Of a stretch of DNA of 26,722 nt, positions 14,756-22,269 are shown piece after piece. The stretch's first letter is position 1, and each line of letters begins with the position of its first letter. Position numbers and translations under genes: made by a program. Source of the DNA: ZC4RG17 sp035304485. GTDB lineage: Bacteria; Actinomycetota; Acidimicrobiia; Spongiisociales; ZC4RG35. A model generated the notes under the pieces. The model did not search any database. It worked only from the letters and a program-made list of their open reading frames with translations, and was not told where the DNA came from. The stretch spans positions 1 through 26,722 of the forward strand of contig DATGPZ010000010.1 in NCBI GenBank assembly GCA_035304485.1, written 5' to 3'.

Positions 14756-15675
14756 GCCGCACCGCCAGCCGCCTGACCCGAATCCTGGCGATGTTGCCCT
14801 GGGTGATCGCCAACCCTGGTGCCTCCGTCGACGAGGTGTGCCAGAGATTCGGATACAAGAACCACGAGGATCTCGCGCGGGATCTCGATGTCGTGTTCGT
14901 ATGCGGCCTCCCCGGCTACGGTCCGGGGGAGTTGATGGTCGCCTACATCGACGGCGACGAAGTGGTCGTCGACACGGCCGACTATTTCGAGCGTGCCCCC
15001 CGGCTCACGCCGAGCGAGGCGCTCTCGATGCTCGCTTCCGGGATGGCCATCCTCTCGATGGGGGAGGGCAGTCCCGCTCTCGAGTCGGCGGTGGACAAGT
15101 TGATCTCCACCCTGGCGCCCGATGCCGACGGACTCGCCGTCGACATCTCCGCCGAACCGACCCTGGTGAGCCCTCTGCGAAAGGCGGCGGCCGAGCATCG
15201 TGTGGTGCGCATCACCTACACGTCCCTGGGAAGCGGTGAGACCACCGAACGGGCGATCGAGCCTTGGGTGGTCTTCACGTCGCTCGGCAACTGGTACGTG
15301 ACCGGCTATTGCCGGCTCGCTCAGGGTGAGCGGGTCTTTCGGCTCGATCGGATTCGGGATCTCGAACCCACGGACGAGGAATTCGAACCTCCCGCCGAGA
15401 TCCCCGAGCCACAAGTGAGCTACACGCCATCGGACGACGACGTGCGGGCGCGTATCGCCTTGTCGCCTTCGGCCCGGTGGGTGCTCGACTACTACCCGGT
15501 AGACGTGGTCGAGGACGGGCCCGACCAGGTCGTGATCGATTTCAGTGCCTCGGATCCGCTGGTCGCCGCCCGGCTCCTGCTCCGGCTCGGAACTCGGGCC
15601 CGCCTCCTCGAAGGCACCGAGGTCGCCGAAGCCCTCCAGGCACTCGGCCAACGCGTCCTCGCCCGGTACAGCTGA
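14752..15675 (+). CDS. pafC: WYL-domain transcriptional regulator PafC
   Basis: A 307-residue paralogue and partner of PafB. It has an N-terminal helix-turn-helix-like region (SRLTRILAMLPWVIAN..., about residues 5-50), a WYL domain where the signature reads Trp-Tyr-Val at 181-183 (LGNWYVTGY), and a C-terminal extension ending LGQRVLARYS. The position right after PafB with a 4-base overlap matches other actinobacteria. In mycobacteria, loss of pafBC leads to sensitivity to DNA damage; the genes are usually linked to the proteasome locus but are not needed for pupylation. It is followed, after 21 bases, by repeat copy 3. Confidence 0.92.
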   Translation: MSRTASRLTRILAMLPWVIANPGASVDEVCQRFGYKNHEDLARDLDVVFVCGLPGYGPGELMVAYIDGDEVVVDTADYFERAPRLTPSEALSMLASGMAILSMGEGSPALESAVDKLISTLAPDADGLAVDISAEPTLVSPLRKAAAEHRVVRITYTSLGSGETTERAIEPWVVFTSLGNWYVTGYCRLAQGERVFRLDRIRDLEPTDEEFEPPAEIPEPQVSYTPSDDDVRARIALSPSARWVLDYYPVDVVEDGPDQVVIDFSASDPLVAARLLLRLGTRARLLEGTEVAEALQALGQRVLARYS

Positions 15676-15696
15676 ACTGCGTTAGGTGGTTCGCTC

Positions 15697-16090
15697 AGAG
15701 TCGGAAGTAGCGCAGAGTCGGAAGTCGGAAGTCGGAAGTCGGACGTAGGCTTCGATAAACCAGCTGACCAACACGCCCCACCCGGATCCGACGCCGCGTC
15801 ACCGGGATTGGACGAATCTACGGTCGTTCTCAGTTCGGAAGATGGAGCTGGCTCCGACGAACCAGCGGACCGGCACGCCCCCACTCGGATTCGGTGACGC
15901 GTAGATGCGGGTCTGAGGGTTGACGGAACCACCGTAGGTAGGCCCAGGATCTCGCATGGGTCCGCCGACGGGGGTGGAGCGCGCGACGTACTTGCCTGTG
16001 AGACGCGGCTTCCGTCTTCCGTCTTCCGACTTCCGACTCCTTCCGTCTTCCGACTTCCGACTCCTTCCGTCTTCCGTCTTCCGTCTTCGG
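15697..16090 (+). repeat. heptad-armed intergenic element, copy 3 (complex, after pafC)
   Basis: This fills most of the 506-base gap between pafC and the zinc-ribbon gene. The left arm (15697-15748) has AGAGTCG, GAAGTAG, three GAAGTCG units and GACGTAG. A first, degraded partial core follows (15749 to about 15812). A second, fuller core runs from about 15850 to 16008 and contains ACCAGCGGACCGGCACGCCC (15861-15880, identical to copy 1) and CCTGTGAGACGCGG (15995-16008). The middle of the core diverges from copies 1 and 2. The right arm (16009-16090) is enlarged by an exact 24-bp tandem duplication (16022-16045 and 16046-16069). The rest of the gap (16091-16181) holds only the leader of the next gene. 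Confidence 0.8.
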
Positions 16091-16181
16091 TGGGTTCTCT
16101 GACCCATCTCCACTTTCAGCCTTTAGAACCTCCATGCAGAGGTCGATAGATGGGGAACACGGAGTGAGGAGTAGCACACCC

Positions 16182-16472
16182 ATGACCACCATCAAGACGA
16201 CCTGTTCCCGATGCGGCGACGTCCATCTCACTCCCGGCGATCTCGAATTGGAACTGGCACCCTCGAGCGACGAGGGGAGCTACACCTTCACATGCCCGGT
16301 CTGTGAGGAGTTTCAGCGGCGGCCCGCCAATGCTCGGGTCGTGAGTGTGCTGCTCGCCACGGGAGTGAAATATCAGATCGTCGACGACGGACCGATCACC
16401 GAAGAGGAGATCCGGCGTTTCGCCGCGGCTCTCGACTCGGAACCCGATCCTTTCCGCCTGCTGACCAGCTGA
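16182..16472 (+). CDS. small zinc-ribbon protein, unknown function
   Basis: A 96-residue protein with two CxxC pairs, CSRC (residues 8-11) and CPVC (37-40), which would bind one zinc ion. A helical C-terminus follows (ITEEEIRRFAAALDSEPDPF). The ATG at 16182 is chosen for GAGGAG at 16166-16171; GTG 16164 is also in frame and would add six residues. The last 15 residues (about 82-96) are acidic. It lies between repeat copy 3 and tatA, in a position occupied by small hypothetical genes in related genomes. The fold suggests nucleic-acid or protein binding, but no specific function is supported. Confidence 0.75.
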   Translation: MTTIKTTCSRCGDVHLTPGDLELELAPSSDEGSYTFTCPVCEEFQRRPANARVVSVLLATGVKYQIVDDGPITEEEIRRFAAALDSEPDPFRLLTS

Positions 16473-16510
16473 GCCCTCGGCTCCGCTGCCGTCGTTGACC
16501 CTCAGGCCCC

Positions 16511-16516
16511 TACCAT
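16511..16516 (+). promoter_or_regulatory. candidate -10 element of tatA-tatC-helY (leaderless)
   Basis: TACCAT ends 7 bases before ATG 16524 and no Shine-Dalgarno sequence is present, fitting a leaderless transcript. The next three genes overlap one another, so this may drive the tat-helY operon. Confidence 0.42.
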
Positions 16517-16523
16517 ACGGGGC

Positions 16524-16892
16524 ATGCTGCAGGGCAGCGAGATCCTCATCATCCTCCTGCTGGCCCTGATCGTCCTGGGTCCGGCTCGGCTCCCCGAGAT
16601 GGCCCGGCGCATGGGCCGTTGGTCGGCGGAGCTACGTCATGCTGCCCGGGAACTGCGTGAAGGGCTCGAGGCCGAAGTCGGGGATCTGCGCGAGATCCGG
16701 CGGGATCTGGAGGCGCCGATAGATGAGATGCGGCGCGAATTCAGGGAAGTGAGCCGGGACCTCGACTCCACGGTGTCGGAGGCGCGTTTGAAGTGGGTCG
16801 GCCCCAAGCCCGTCTCGGGGCCGACTCCCGAGGAGGCCCTCGCCGATCTCGACGAGATCGAACGCGAAAGAGGCCGGGAATCCGGGGCGTGA
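16524..16892 (+). CDS. tatA: Sec-independent translocase TatA/TatB family protein
   Basis: A 122-residue protein with one N-terminal membrane helix (about residues 5-20, EILIILLLALIVLGP). This is followed by the hinge GPARLPEMARRMGRW and a long charged amphipathic helix (about 28-75) and an acidic, flexible tail. TatA/B proteins form the pore-forming or receptor part of the twin-arginine system, which exports folded proteins. The GPARLPEMAR hinge and the long helix look more TatB-like, while its position before tatC matches mycobacterial tatA, so either symbol could apply. The stop overlaps the GTG start of tatC. Confidence 0.85.
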   Translation: MLQGSEILIILLLALIVLGPARLPEMARRMGRWSAELRHAARELREGLEAEVGDLREIRRDLEAPIDEMRREFREVSRDLDSTVSEARLKWVGPKPVSGPTPEEALADLDEIERERGRESGA

Positions 16893-17602
16893 AGCCCGAC
16901 GAGGCACGACCGATACTCGCCCACCTGGAAGAGCTCCGGTGGAGGCTGGTCAAGTCGGCGGTCGCCGTTCTGATCGGCTCGATCATCGCTTTCTTCTTCG
17001 CCGACTGGTTGCGGGAGATCCTCGAGATCCCGTTCCACCGAGCCGATCCGACCGCCGAGTTCCAGACGTTCACCCCTGCCGAGCAGTGGGGCGTCTTGAT
17101 GCGGATCACCTTCTTCGGAGGCCTGATCCTGGCGAGCCCGGTGGTGCTGTACCAGCTGTGGGCATTCATCCATCCGGCACTGACAGAGAAGGAGAAGCGC
17201 TGGGCGGTCCCGATCATCGCCGTCATGGTGGCCCTGTTCGTGGGCGGTGTCGTCTTTGGTTACTCGATGATGCCCCGGGCGCTCGAGTTCCTGCTCGGCA
17301 TCTTCGACGACGTCCGCAACGACCTCCGTCTCTCGGACTACTACTCGTTCACCCTGAGGTTCATCTTCGCCATCGGAGTGGCGTGTCTCTATCCAGTGTT
17401 CTTGTTCGCAGCGGCTGCGGCGGGGCTGGTGAGATCCGAACAGCTCGCACGCGGGCGCAGATGGGCGGTCCTGCTGGTCGTGGTGGCGGCAGCCCTCATC
17501 ACCCCGACCGGTGATCCCCTCACCCTCACAGTGTTCTCGGTGCCCCTCTATCTGATGTACGAGATCACCTACTGGGTGGTGCGCCTGGTCCTCAAGAAAT
17601 GA
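16889..17602 (+). CDS. tatC: Sec-independent protein translocase TatC
   Basis: A 237-residue polytopic protein with about six membrane helices. It recognises the twin-arginine signal. The cytoplasmic N-terminus has the conserved HLEELRWRL (residues 11-19). Other TatC features are the F-x-x-F-x-F-like ITFFGGLILASPVVLYQLWAF region split around residues 72-92, HPALTEKEKRW, and the ALITPTGDPLT segment near residue 205. The GTG at 16889 is chosen because it overlaps the TGA of the preceding gene (GTGA) and puts HLEELR near the N-terminus; the longer frame upstream is a shadow of tatA. Its own stop overlaps the helY ATG. Confidence 0.94.
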   Translation: MKPDEARPILAHLEELRWRLVKSAVAVLIGSIIAFFFADWLREILEIPFHRADPTAEFQTFTPAEQWGVLMRITFFGGLILASPVVLYQLWAFIHPALTEKEKRWAVPIIAVMVALFVGGVVFGYSMMPRALEFLLGIFDDVRNDLRLSDYYSFTLRFIFAIGVACLYPVFLFAAAAAGLVRSEQLARGRRWAVLLVVVAAALITPTGDPLTLTVFSVPLYLMYEITYWVVRLVLKK

Positions 17603-20133
17603 CCGCCGACGAGTACTTCGCCCGGCTTCCGTTCCCGCCCGACCCCTTCCAGCGGGAAGCGGCCGAGTCGATCGCCTCCGGGCGGTCGGTGGTGGTGACC
17701 GCTCCGACGGGAGCGGGAAAGACATTGGTGGCAGAGGTGGCGGTCCACCTGGCGCTCGAGAAGGGCAGCCGCGCCTTCTACACCACTCCGATCAAGGCGC
17801 TCTCCAACCAGAAGTACGGGGACTTCTTCGACGAGTACGGTCCCGAGCGAGTTGGGCTGCTGACCGGAGACAACGTGATCAACGGCGACGCCGATGTGGT
17901 CGTGATGACCACAGAGGTGCTGAGGAACATGATCTACGCCGGGTCACAGGCCTTGGACGACGTCTCGGTGGTGATCCTCGACGAGGTCCACTACCTCCAG
18001 GATCCTTTCCGGGGCGCCGTCTGGGAGGAGGTGATCATCCACGCCCCTCCCCACATCCAAATGGTCGCTCTGTCGGCCACAGTCGCCAACGCCGACGAAT
18101 TCTCGCGGTGGGTCGAGACACGACGAGGCGCCACCGACCTGATCCTCACTCGGGAACGACCGGTACCCCTCGAGAACCAGTACATGATCAAGGACCGACG
18201 AAGCCAGGAGGTCAGTCTCCTGCCCACCTTCGTCACCCGCGACGGCCGCCGGCGCCCGAATCCCCGGGTCCAACGCATGTTGAGTCTGGACCGCGGGCGG
18301 GGGAGGCGATACGCCACTCCGCGTCGTCACGAGGTGATCGAGACCCTGTGGGATCTCGACATGCTCCCCGCCCTGTACTTCATCTTCTCCCGGGCGGGTT
18401 GTGACGCTGCCGCACTGGCCATCGTCGATTCCGGTCTCCGGCTCACCACCTCCGAAGAGAGGGACGAGATCCGGCGCATCGCCGAGGACCGCACCGATCA
18501 CCTCACCGATGCCGACCTGGCCGTGCTCGGCTACGACCGCTGGATCGCCGGCCTCGAGATGGGTGTTGCCGCCCACCATGCGGGAATGGTCCCGGCTTTC
18601 AAGGAGACGGTCGAGGATCTGTTCTCGGCCGGTCTGTTGCGGGTCGTGTTCGCCACCGAGACGCTCGCCCTCGGCATCAACATGCCCGCCCGCACCGTCG
18701 TGCTGGAGAGCCTGTCCAAGTTCACGGGCGAAACGCACGAGATGATGCAGGCAGGGGACTACACCCAGCTCACCGGTAGGGCGGGCCGTCGCGGCATCGA
18801 CGAGGTGGGATACGGGGTGGTGCTGCACTCCCGCTACGTGGCGTTCGAGGAGGTCACCGACATCGCGGCCGCCGGCAGCCACCCGCTCCTGTCGAGCTTC
18901 CGCCCCACCTACAACATGGCCGCCAACCTCGTCGCCAACTACGACGAGCAGAGGGCGGTCGAGCTCCTGGAGGCGTCGTTCGGTCAGTTCCAACGCACTG
19001 GCGATGTGGAGAAGGGGGAGCGCAAGCTCGCCGAACTGGAGGAGCGTTTGGCCGGGGAACGCGAACGCGCCACCTGCGAGCTGGGATCGGTCTCGGAGTA
19101 CGCCGACCTCCTCGACACCACGTCCGGCAGCCGCCATACAGACGACCTAGCCGGCACTCTGCGTCCCGGCGACGTGATCGACGTGCCGTCCGGTCCGCGT
19201 GCCGGGCGCTACGCCGTGCTGCGGCTATTGGGGCGGCCGGATGGCAAACGACGGTTCCTCGTCATCGGGACATCGGGTCGGGTGTCGACCATCGGCAGCC
19301 GTGACATCGTGAGCGGTTCGGTTCGGGCCGGAACCATCGAGCTACCGACTCCCTTTCGCCCCAAAGATCGGCGTTTCCGCCAGGACACCGTTCGGTCGCT
19401 GCGCAAGGTGACCGACCGACCACGCCGCCGGCCCGCCCCTTCACGGAGGGTCGCCCACCCGGTGGCGGACTGCCCGGAGGCGGATGACCATCTCCGGTGG
19501 TTGCGGCGTGCCCGCAAGACGGAGAAACGCGTCGAACAGCTCCGACGTGCGCTCCGCAGCCAGGGAAGTGGCCTGGTCGGCGAGTTTCGGTCCATCCTTC
19601 GGCTGCTCGAAGAATGGGAGTACCTCGACGGGTGGCAGTTGACGTCACGCGGCCGCAGGCTGCGTTTCATCTACAACGAGCTCGATCTGCTCTTGGCCGA
19701 AGCCACCGAGCGCGGTTTCCTCTGGGGCCTCGACCCGGCTGAGTTCGCGGCCTTCTGCTCCGGCTTCGTCTACGAGCCCCGCCGAGAGGATCCCGGAATC
19801 CCCGCATGGCCGACGGCTCGACTGGCCGAGCGGTGGGAAGCGTTGGAGGCGCTCTGGCAAGACCTCACCGAGGCGGAACGGAGGCTCCATCTGCCCCTCT
19901 CCCGCCAACCACAGGGCGGTGTCGGCCGGGCGGTGTACGAGTGGGCATCGGGTACGGAGTTCGAGGATCTATCGGACAGAACGATGGCCCCGGGCGATTT
20001 CGTGCGGGTGACTCGCCAACTGGTGGACCTGGTGCGTCAGCTCCGGGACGCGGTTCCCGAGACAGCCGACGTGGCCGCCGCCGCACTGAGGGAGATCGAC
20101 CGTGGTGTGGTCGCCGCCCAAGGGGTGGGCTGA
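17599..20133 (+). CDS. helY: HelY-type DEAD/DEAH-box RNA helicase (Ski2/Mtr4-like)
   Basis: An 844-residue superfamily 2 helicase. Motifs are Walker A APTGAGKT (residues 35-42), DEVH at 128-131 (ILDEVHYLQDP), SAT in ALSATVAN, ATETLALGINMPARTV, and the motif VI region QLTGRAGRRGID. A long C-terminal part (about 440-844) includes a Ski2/Mtr4-type arch-like insertion and DSHCT-like helical domain. Mycobacterial helY lies at the same place after tatC. These enzymes unwind structured RNA, probably in RNA turnover. The first ATG overlaps the tatC stop, and the stop overlaps the start of the following gene (TGATG), so it belongs to the same operon. Confidence 0.93.
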   Translation: MTADEYFARLPFPPDPFQREAAESIASGRSVVVTAPTGAGKTLVAEVAVHLALEKGSRAFYTTPIKALSNQKYGDFFDEYGPERVGLLTGDNVINGDADVVVMTTEVLRNMIYAGSQALDDVSVVILDEVHYLQDPFRGAVWEEVIIHAPPHIQMVALSATVANADEFSRWVETRRGATDLILTRERPVPLENQYMIKDRRSQEVSLLPTFVTRDGRRRPNPRVQRMLSLDRGRGRRYATPRRHEVIETLWDLDMLPALYFIFSRAGCDAAALAIVDSGLRLTTSEERDEIRRIAEDRTDHLTDADLAVLGYDRWIAGLEMGVAAHHAGMVPAFKETVEDLFSAGLLRVVFATETLALGINMPARTVVLESLSKFTGETHEMMQAGDYTQLTGRAGRRGIDEVGYGVVLHSRYVAFEEVTDIAAAGSHPLLSSFRPTYNMAANLVANYDEQRAVELLEASFGQFQRTGDVEKGERKLAELEERLAGERERATCELGSVSEYADLLDTTSGSRHTDDLAGTLRPGDVIDVPSGPRAGRYAVLRLLGRPDGKRRFLVIGTSGRVSTIGSRDIVSGSVRAGTIELPTPFRPKDRRFRQDTVRSLRKVTDRPRRRPAPSRRVAHPVADCPEADDHLRWLRRARKTEKRVEQLRRALRSQGSGLVGEFRSILRLLEEWEYLDGWQLTSRGRRLRFIYNELDLLLAEATERGFLWGLDPAEFAAFCSGFVYEPRREDPGIPAWPTARLAERWEALEALWQDLTEAERRLHLPLSRQPQGGVGRAVYEWASGTEFEDLSDRTMAPGDFVRVTRQLVDLVRQLRDAVPETADVAAAALREIDRGVVAAQGVG

Positions 20134-21014
20134 TGGGGCATCGCTGGGTGGTGGCCATCAATCCCCATGCCGGCAGGCGGCCGGTGGACTCGACCCGAGT
20201 GACCGCGGCGCTGCGCGAAATCGGTGTGGAAGCCGATGTCGAAGCGCCCACCACCACTTCAGACATGCGTCGCGTGGTCGCCGAAGCCGCCGTCGCCGAG
20301 AGGGTTGCGGTCGTCGGCGGCGACGGCACGGTCAACCTCGCCGTCAACACCTTGCTGGAACAGGAAGTGGAGAGGCTTCCGATCCTGGGAGTTCTACCGA
20401 CCGGAACTGGCTGTGATCTCCTGCGCACATTCGGAATTCCCCAGCGACTGGAAGAGGCTGCCCGTCACCTGGTCGGTGACTCCGTGTACGAAATCGACAT
20501 CGGGGTATTGGAAGGACAATGGGGAACGCGGAGATTCGCCAATGTCGCCCAGGCCGGTGTCGGAGCCGCTGCCGTGTCCACGGCAGCCCGCCTGCCGCGA
20601 TGGTTCGGTTCACGTCGGTACATCCTCGCTTTCGGGGCGAGGTTGCCCCGCTTCCCCGCGACGGAGGTCTCTCTCGTCACGCCCCGGCGCACCTACGAGG
20701 GGAAGGCACTGGCGGTGATCTTCGCCAATGCCCAGTTCTTCGCAGGTGGTTGGAACATCGCGCCCAAGGCGATGCTGGTGGACGGGGAGTTCGACCTGCA
20801 GGTGATCGACACCCCCAAGTCGAGGGCGCCCCAGCTGGTCCCGAAGATCATGAAGGGCCTCCACCTGGCCGATCCGGCCGTCACCCGTATATCCAGCCCG
20901 ACGTTTCGTCTGGAGACCGAGATTCCGTGGCCGATCGAAGTGGACGGGGACCCACTCGGGAATACTCCGGTGGATGGAAGGGTTCTTCCGGCCGCGCTCC
21001 GATTGAAGATCTGA
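20133..21014 (+). CDS. diacylglycerol kinase-family lipid kinase
   Basis: A 293-residue protein of the DagK/YegS/BmrU catalytic family, which phosphorylates diacylglycerol or related lipids. The N-terminus AINPHAGRR (residues 8-16) and the nucleotide-binding VVGGDGT (60-66) are clear. The second loop reads PTGTGCDLLRTFG at 89-101, where most relatives have Asn before Asp, so Cys94 is unusual. The C-terminal beta-sandwich includes FANAQFFAGGWNIAPKAMLVDGEFDLQV and the final EVDGDPLG. The ATG shares one base with the helY stop; the much longer frame upstream is a shadow. The exact lipid cannot be deduced. Confidence 0.87.
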   Translation: MGHRWVVAINPHAGRRPVDSTRVTAALREIGVEADVEAPTTTSDMRRVVAEAAVAERVAVVGGDGTVNLAVNTLLEQEVERLPILGVLPTGTGCDLLRTFGIPQRLEEAARHLVGDSVYEIDIGVLEGQWGTRRFANVAQAGVGAAAVSTAARLPRWFGSRRYILAFGARLPRFPATEVSLVTPRRTYEGKALAVIFANAQFFAGGWNIAPKAMLVDGEFDLQVIDTPKSRAPQLVPKIMKGLHLADPAVTRISSPTFRLETEIPWPIEVDGDPLGNTPVDGRVLPAALRLKI

Positions 21015-21044
21015 CTGGGCGGAACGGAGCGGGCTGCGAGGGCC

Positions 21045-21050
21045 TATACT
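21045..21050 (+). promoter_or_regulatory. candidate -10 element before the DUF4193 gene
   Basis: TATACT gives a predicted start near 21057 and a leader of about 30 bases before ATG 21088. The leader carries the purine-rich TGGGGGCTGAGGAG. No clear -35 is visible. Confidence 0.4.
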
Positions 21051-21087
21051 CGCCGCCGCCCACACCGAACCTCTGGGGGCTGAGGAG

Positions 21088-21537
21088 ATGACTACCGAAG
21101 AGCTCGAAGAATTCGACGAGCCAGAAGAAGAAGCCGAAGATTTCGACGAAGCCGACCTCGATCTGGAAGAGGACGTCGACCTCGATGCCGACGTCGAACT
21201 CGAGGATGACGTCGCCCTCGAAGAGGACATCGAGACCGACTACGACGACGATTTCGACGAGGACGACGACGCAGACGACGAAGACGACGAGACCGCTGAG
21301 GCGCTCGACGAGTTGGAAGCCGAAGAGCTGGAGCTCCTCGACGAAGAAGCCGAAGACGCTCTGCTCGTTGACGAAGCCGCCGAGTTGAGGGCGATCCGTC
21401 GCGAAGAACTGACCCTCAACGTCGATGCCCAGGCACCCAAGCCGGGTGAATTCGTCTGTCGGTCGTGTTTCCTCGTGAAGCGGAGCAGCCAGCTGGCCAA
21501 CCGGCGGAAGATGATCTGCTTCGACTGTGCGTCATGA
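21088..21537 (+). CDS. DUF4193 zinc-binding protein with extreme acidic N-terminus
   Basis: A 149-residue protein. The C-terminal 50 residues match the actinobacterial DUF4193 family: FVCRSCFLVKRSSQLANRR with Cys124/Cys127 and MICFDCA with Cys144/Cys147, a likely zinc site. Residues 1-100 are an extended tract with 59 Asp/Glu, much longer and more acidic than in mycobacterial members (about 100 residues in total). Acidic tracts like this bind basic proteins, nucleic-acid-binding partners or metal ions, but the function of the family is unknown. The start is supported by the leader and by TATACT upstream. The 3' end overlaps the next gene by 11 bases. Confidence 0.88.
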   Translation: MTTEELEEFDEPEEEAEDFDEADLDLEEDVDLDADVELEDDVALEEDIETDYDDDFDEDDDADDEDDETAEALDELEAEELELLDEEAEDALLVDEAAELRAIRREELTLNVDAQAPKPGEFVCRSCFLVKRSSQLANRRKMICFDCAS

Positions 21538-22246
21538 GGCCGTAACGGTCGTAATCCCGACGTACAACGAACGGGAGAACCTCCCCCACATGGCAGCGGC
21601 GGTCCTGCTGCATGGCTACCGCTTGATCGTGGTCGACGACGGCTCCCCGGACGGCACTGGAGACATCGCCGACTCGATCGCCCGCGACGTGGACCGGATG
21701 TCGGTTCTCCATCGGACGACCAAGGAAGGTCTCGGGCCGGCCTACGCCGCCGGGTTCGACCGCGCCCTCGCCGACGGGGCAGAGGTCGTCGTCGAGATGG
21801 ACGCTGACTTCTCCCACAACCCCACGGATCTGCCGAGGCTGGTGACGGGGATCGAGGAGGGGGCCGATCTGGTGATCGGTTCTCGCTATGTGGAGGGCGG
21901 GGACACTCCCGACTGGCCGTTGAGCCGACGGCTGATCTCCCGAGGCGGGAACCTGTGGGTGCGCTTGATGTTGGGTATGCCGGTTCGGGACGCCACCGCC
22001 GGCTTCCGGGCATATCGCGCTGCTGCACTGCGCCAGTTGCCGTATCGGGAGGCCCGCGCCTCGGGTTATGGGTTCCAGGTCGAAATGGCTTGGCGGGCGT
22101 ATCAGGCGGGGCACGACATCCGAGAGATTCCGATCGTGTTCCGGGATAGGGAACTCGGGAAGTCGAAGATGGGATTGGGCATCGTGCTCGAGGCCATGTG
22201 GCTGGTGACACGCTGGGGTATCAGCCGCCGGTTCGGGTCGATCTGA
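21527..22246 (+). CDS. DPM1-like polyprenol-phosphate mannosyltransferase (GT2)
   Basis: A 239-residue soluble GT-A enzyme. It shows VVIPTYNERENL (residues 8-19), VVDDGSPDGT (35-44), the metal-binding Asp-Ala-Asp in VEMDADFSHNP (about 88-98), GSRYVEGG, and the late RDATAGFRAYR and SGYGFQVEMAWR blocks typical of DPM1 and the catalytic domain of mycobacterial Ppm1. It would transfer mannose from GDP-mannose to polyprenyl phosphate for protein or glycolipid mannosylation. There are no C-terminal membrane helices, so it is the short DPM1 form. The GTG start at 21527 overlaps the DUF4193 gene by 11 bases; no downstream in-frame ATG would preserve the first motif. Confidence 0.9.
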   Translation: MRHEAVTVVIPTYNERENLPHMAAAVLLHGYRLIVVDDGSPDGTGDIADSIARDVDRMSVLHRTTKEGLGPAYAAGFDRALADGAEVVVEMDADFSHNPTDLPRLVTGIEEGADLVIGSRYVEGGDTPDWPLSRRLISRGGNLWVRLMLGMPVRDATAGFRAYRAAALRQLPYREARASGYGFQVEMAWRAYQAGHDIREIPIVFRDRELGKSKMGLGIVLEAMWLVTRWGISRRFGSI

Positions 22247-22254
22247 GACACCTG

Positions 22255-22260
22255 TACCCT
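22255..22260 (+). promoter_or_regulatory. possible -10 element of the GNAT gene
   Basis: TACCCT ends 9 bases before ATG 22270 and no Shine-Dalgarno is present. The spacing is slightly long for a leaderless start. Confidence 0.25.
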
Positions 22261-22269
22261 CCGGATCTC

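Noticed and set aside
15676..16181. Coding capacity in the 506-base gap after pafC
   Set aside because: Frames there are short and run through the heptad arms; none has a ribosome site, a start in the right place or a recognisable motif. The gap is explained by repeat copy 3.
16792..16888. Longer 5' extension of tatC from an ATG at 16793
   Set aside because: The extra 32 residues are a basic shadow of the tatA frame. GTG 16889 overlaps the tatA stop and puts the HLEELR motif at the expected distance.
19806..20132. Longer 5' extension of the lipid kinase into helY
   Set aside because: The added 109 residues are Arg/Gly-rich shadow sequence. ATG 20133, touching the helY stop, begins exactly at the conserved N-terminal strand.
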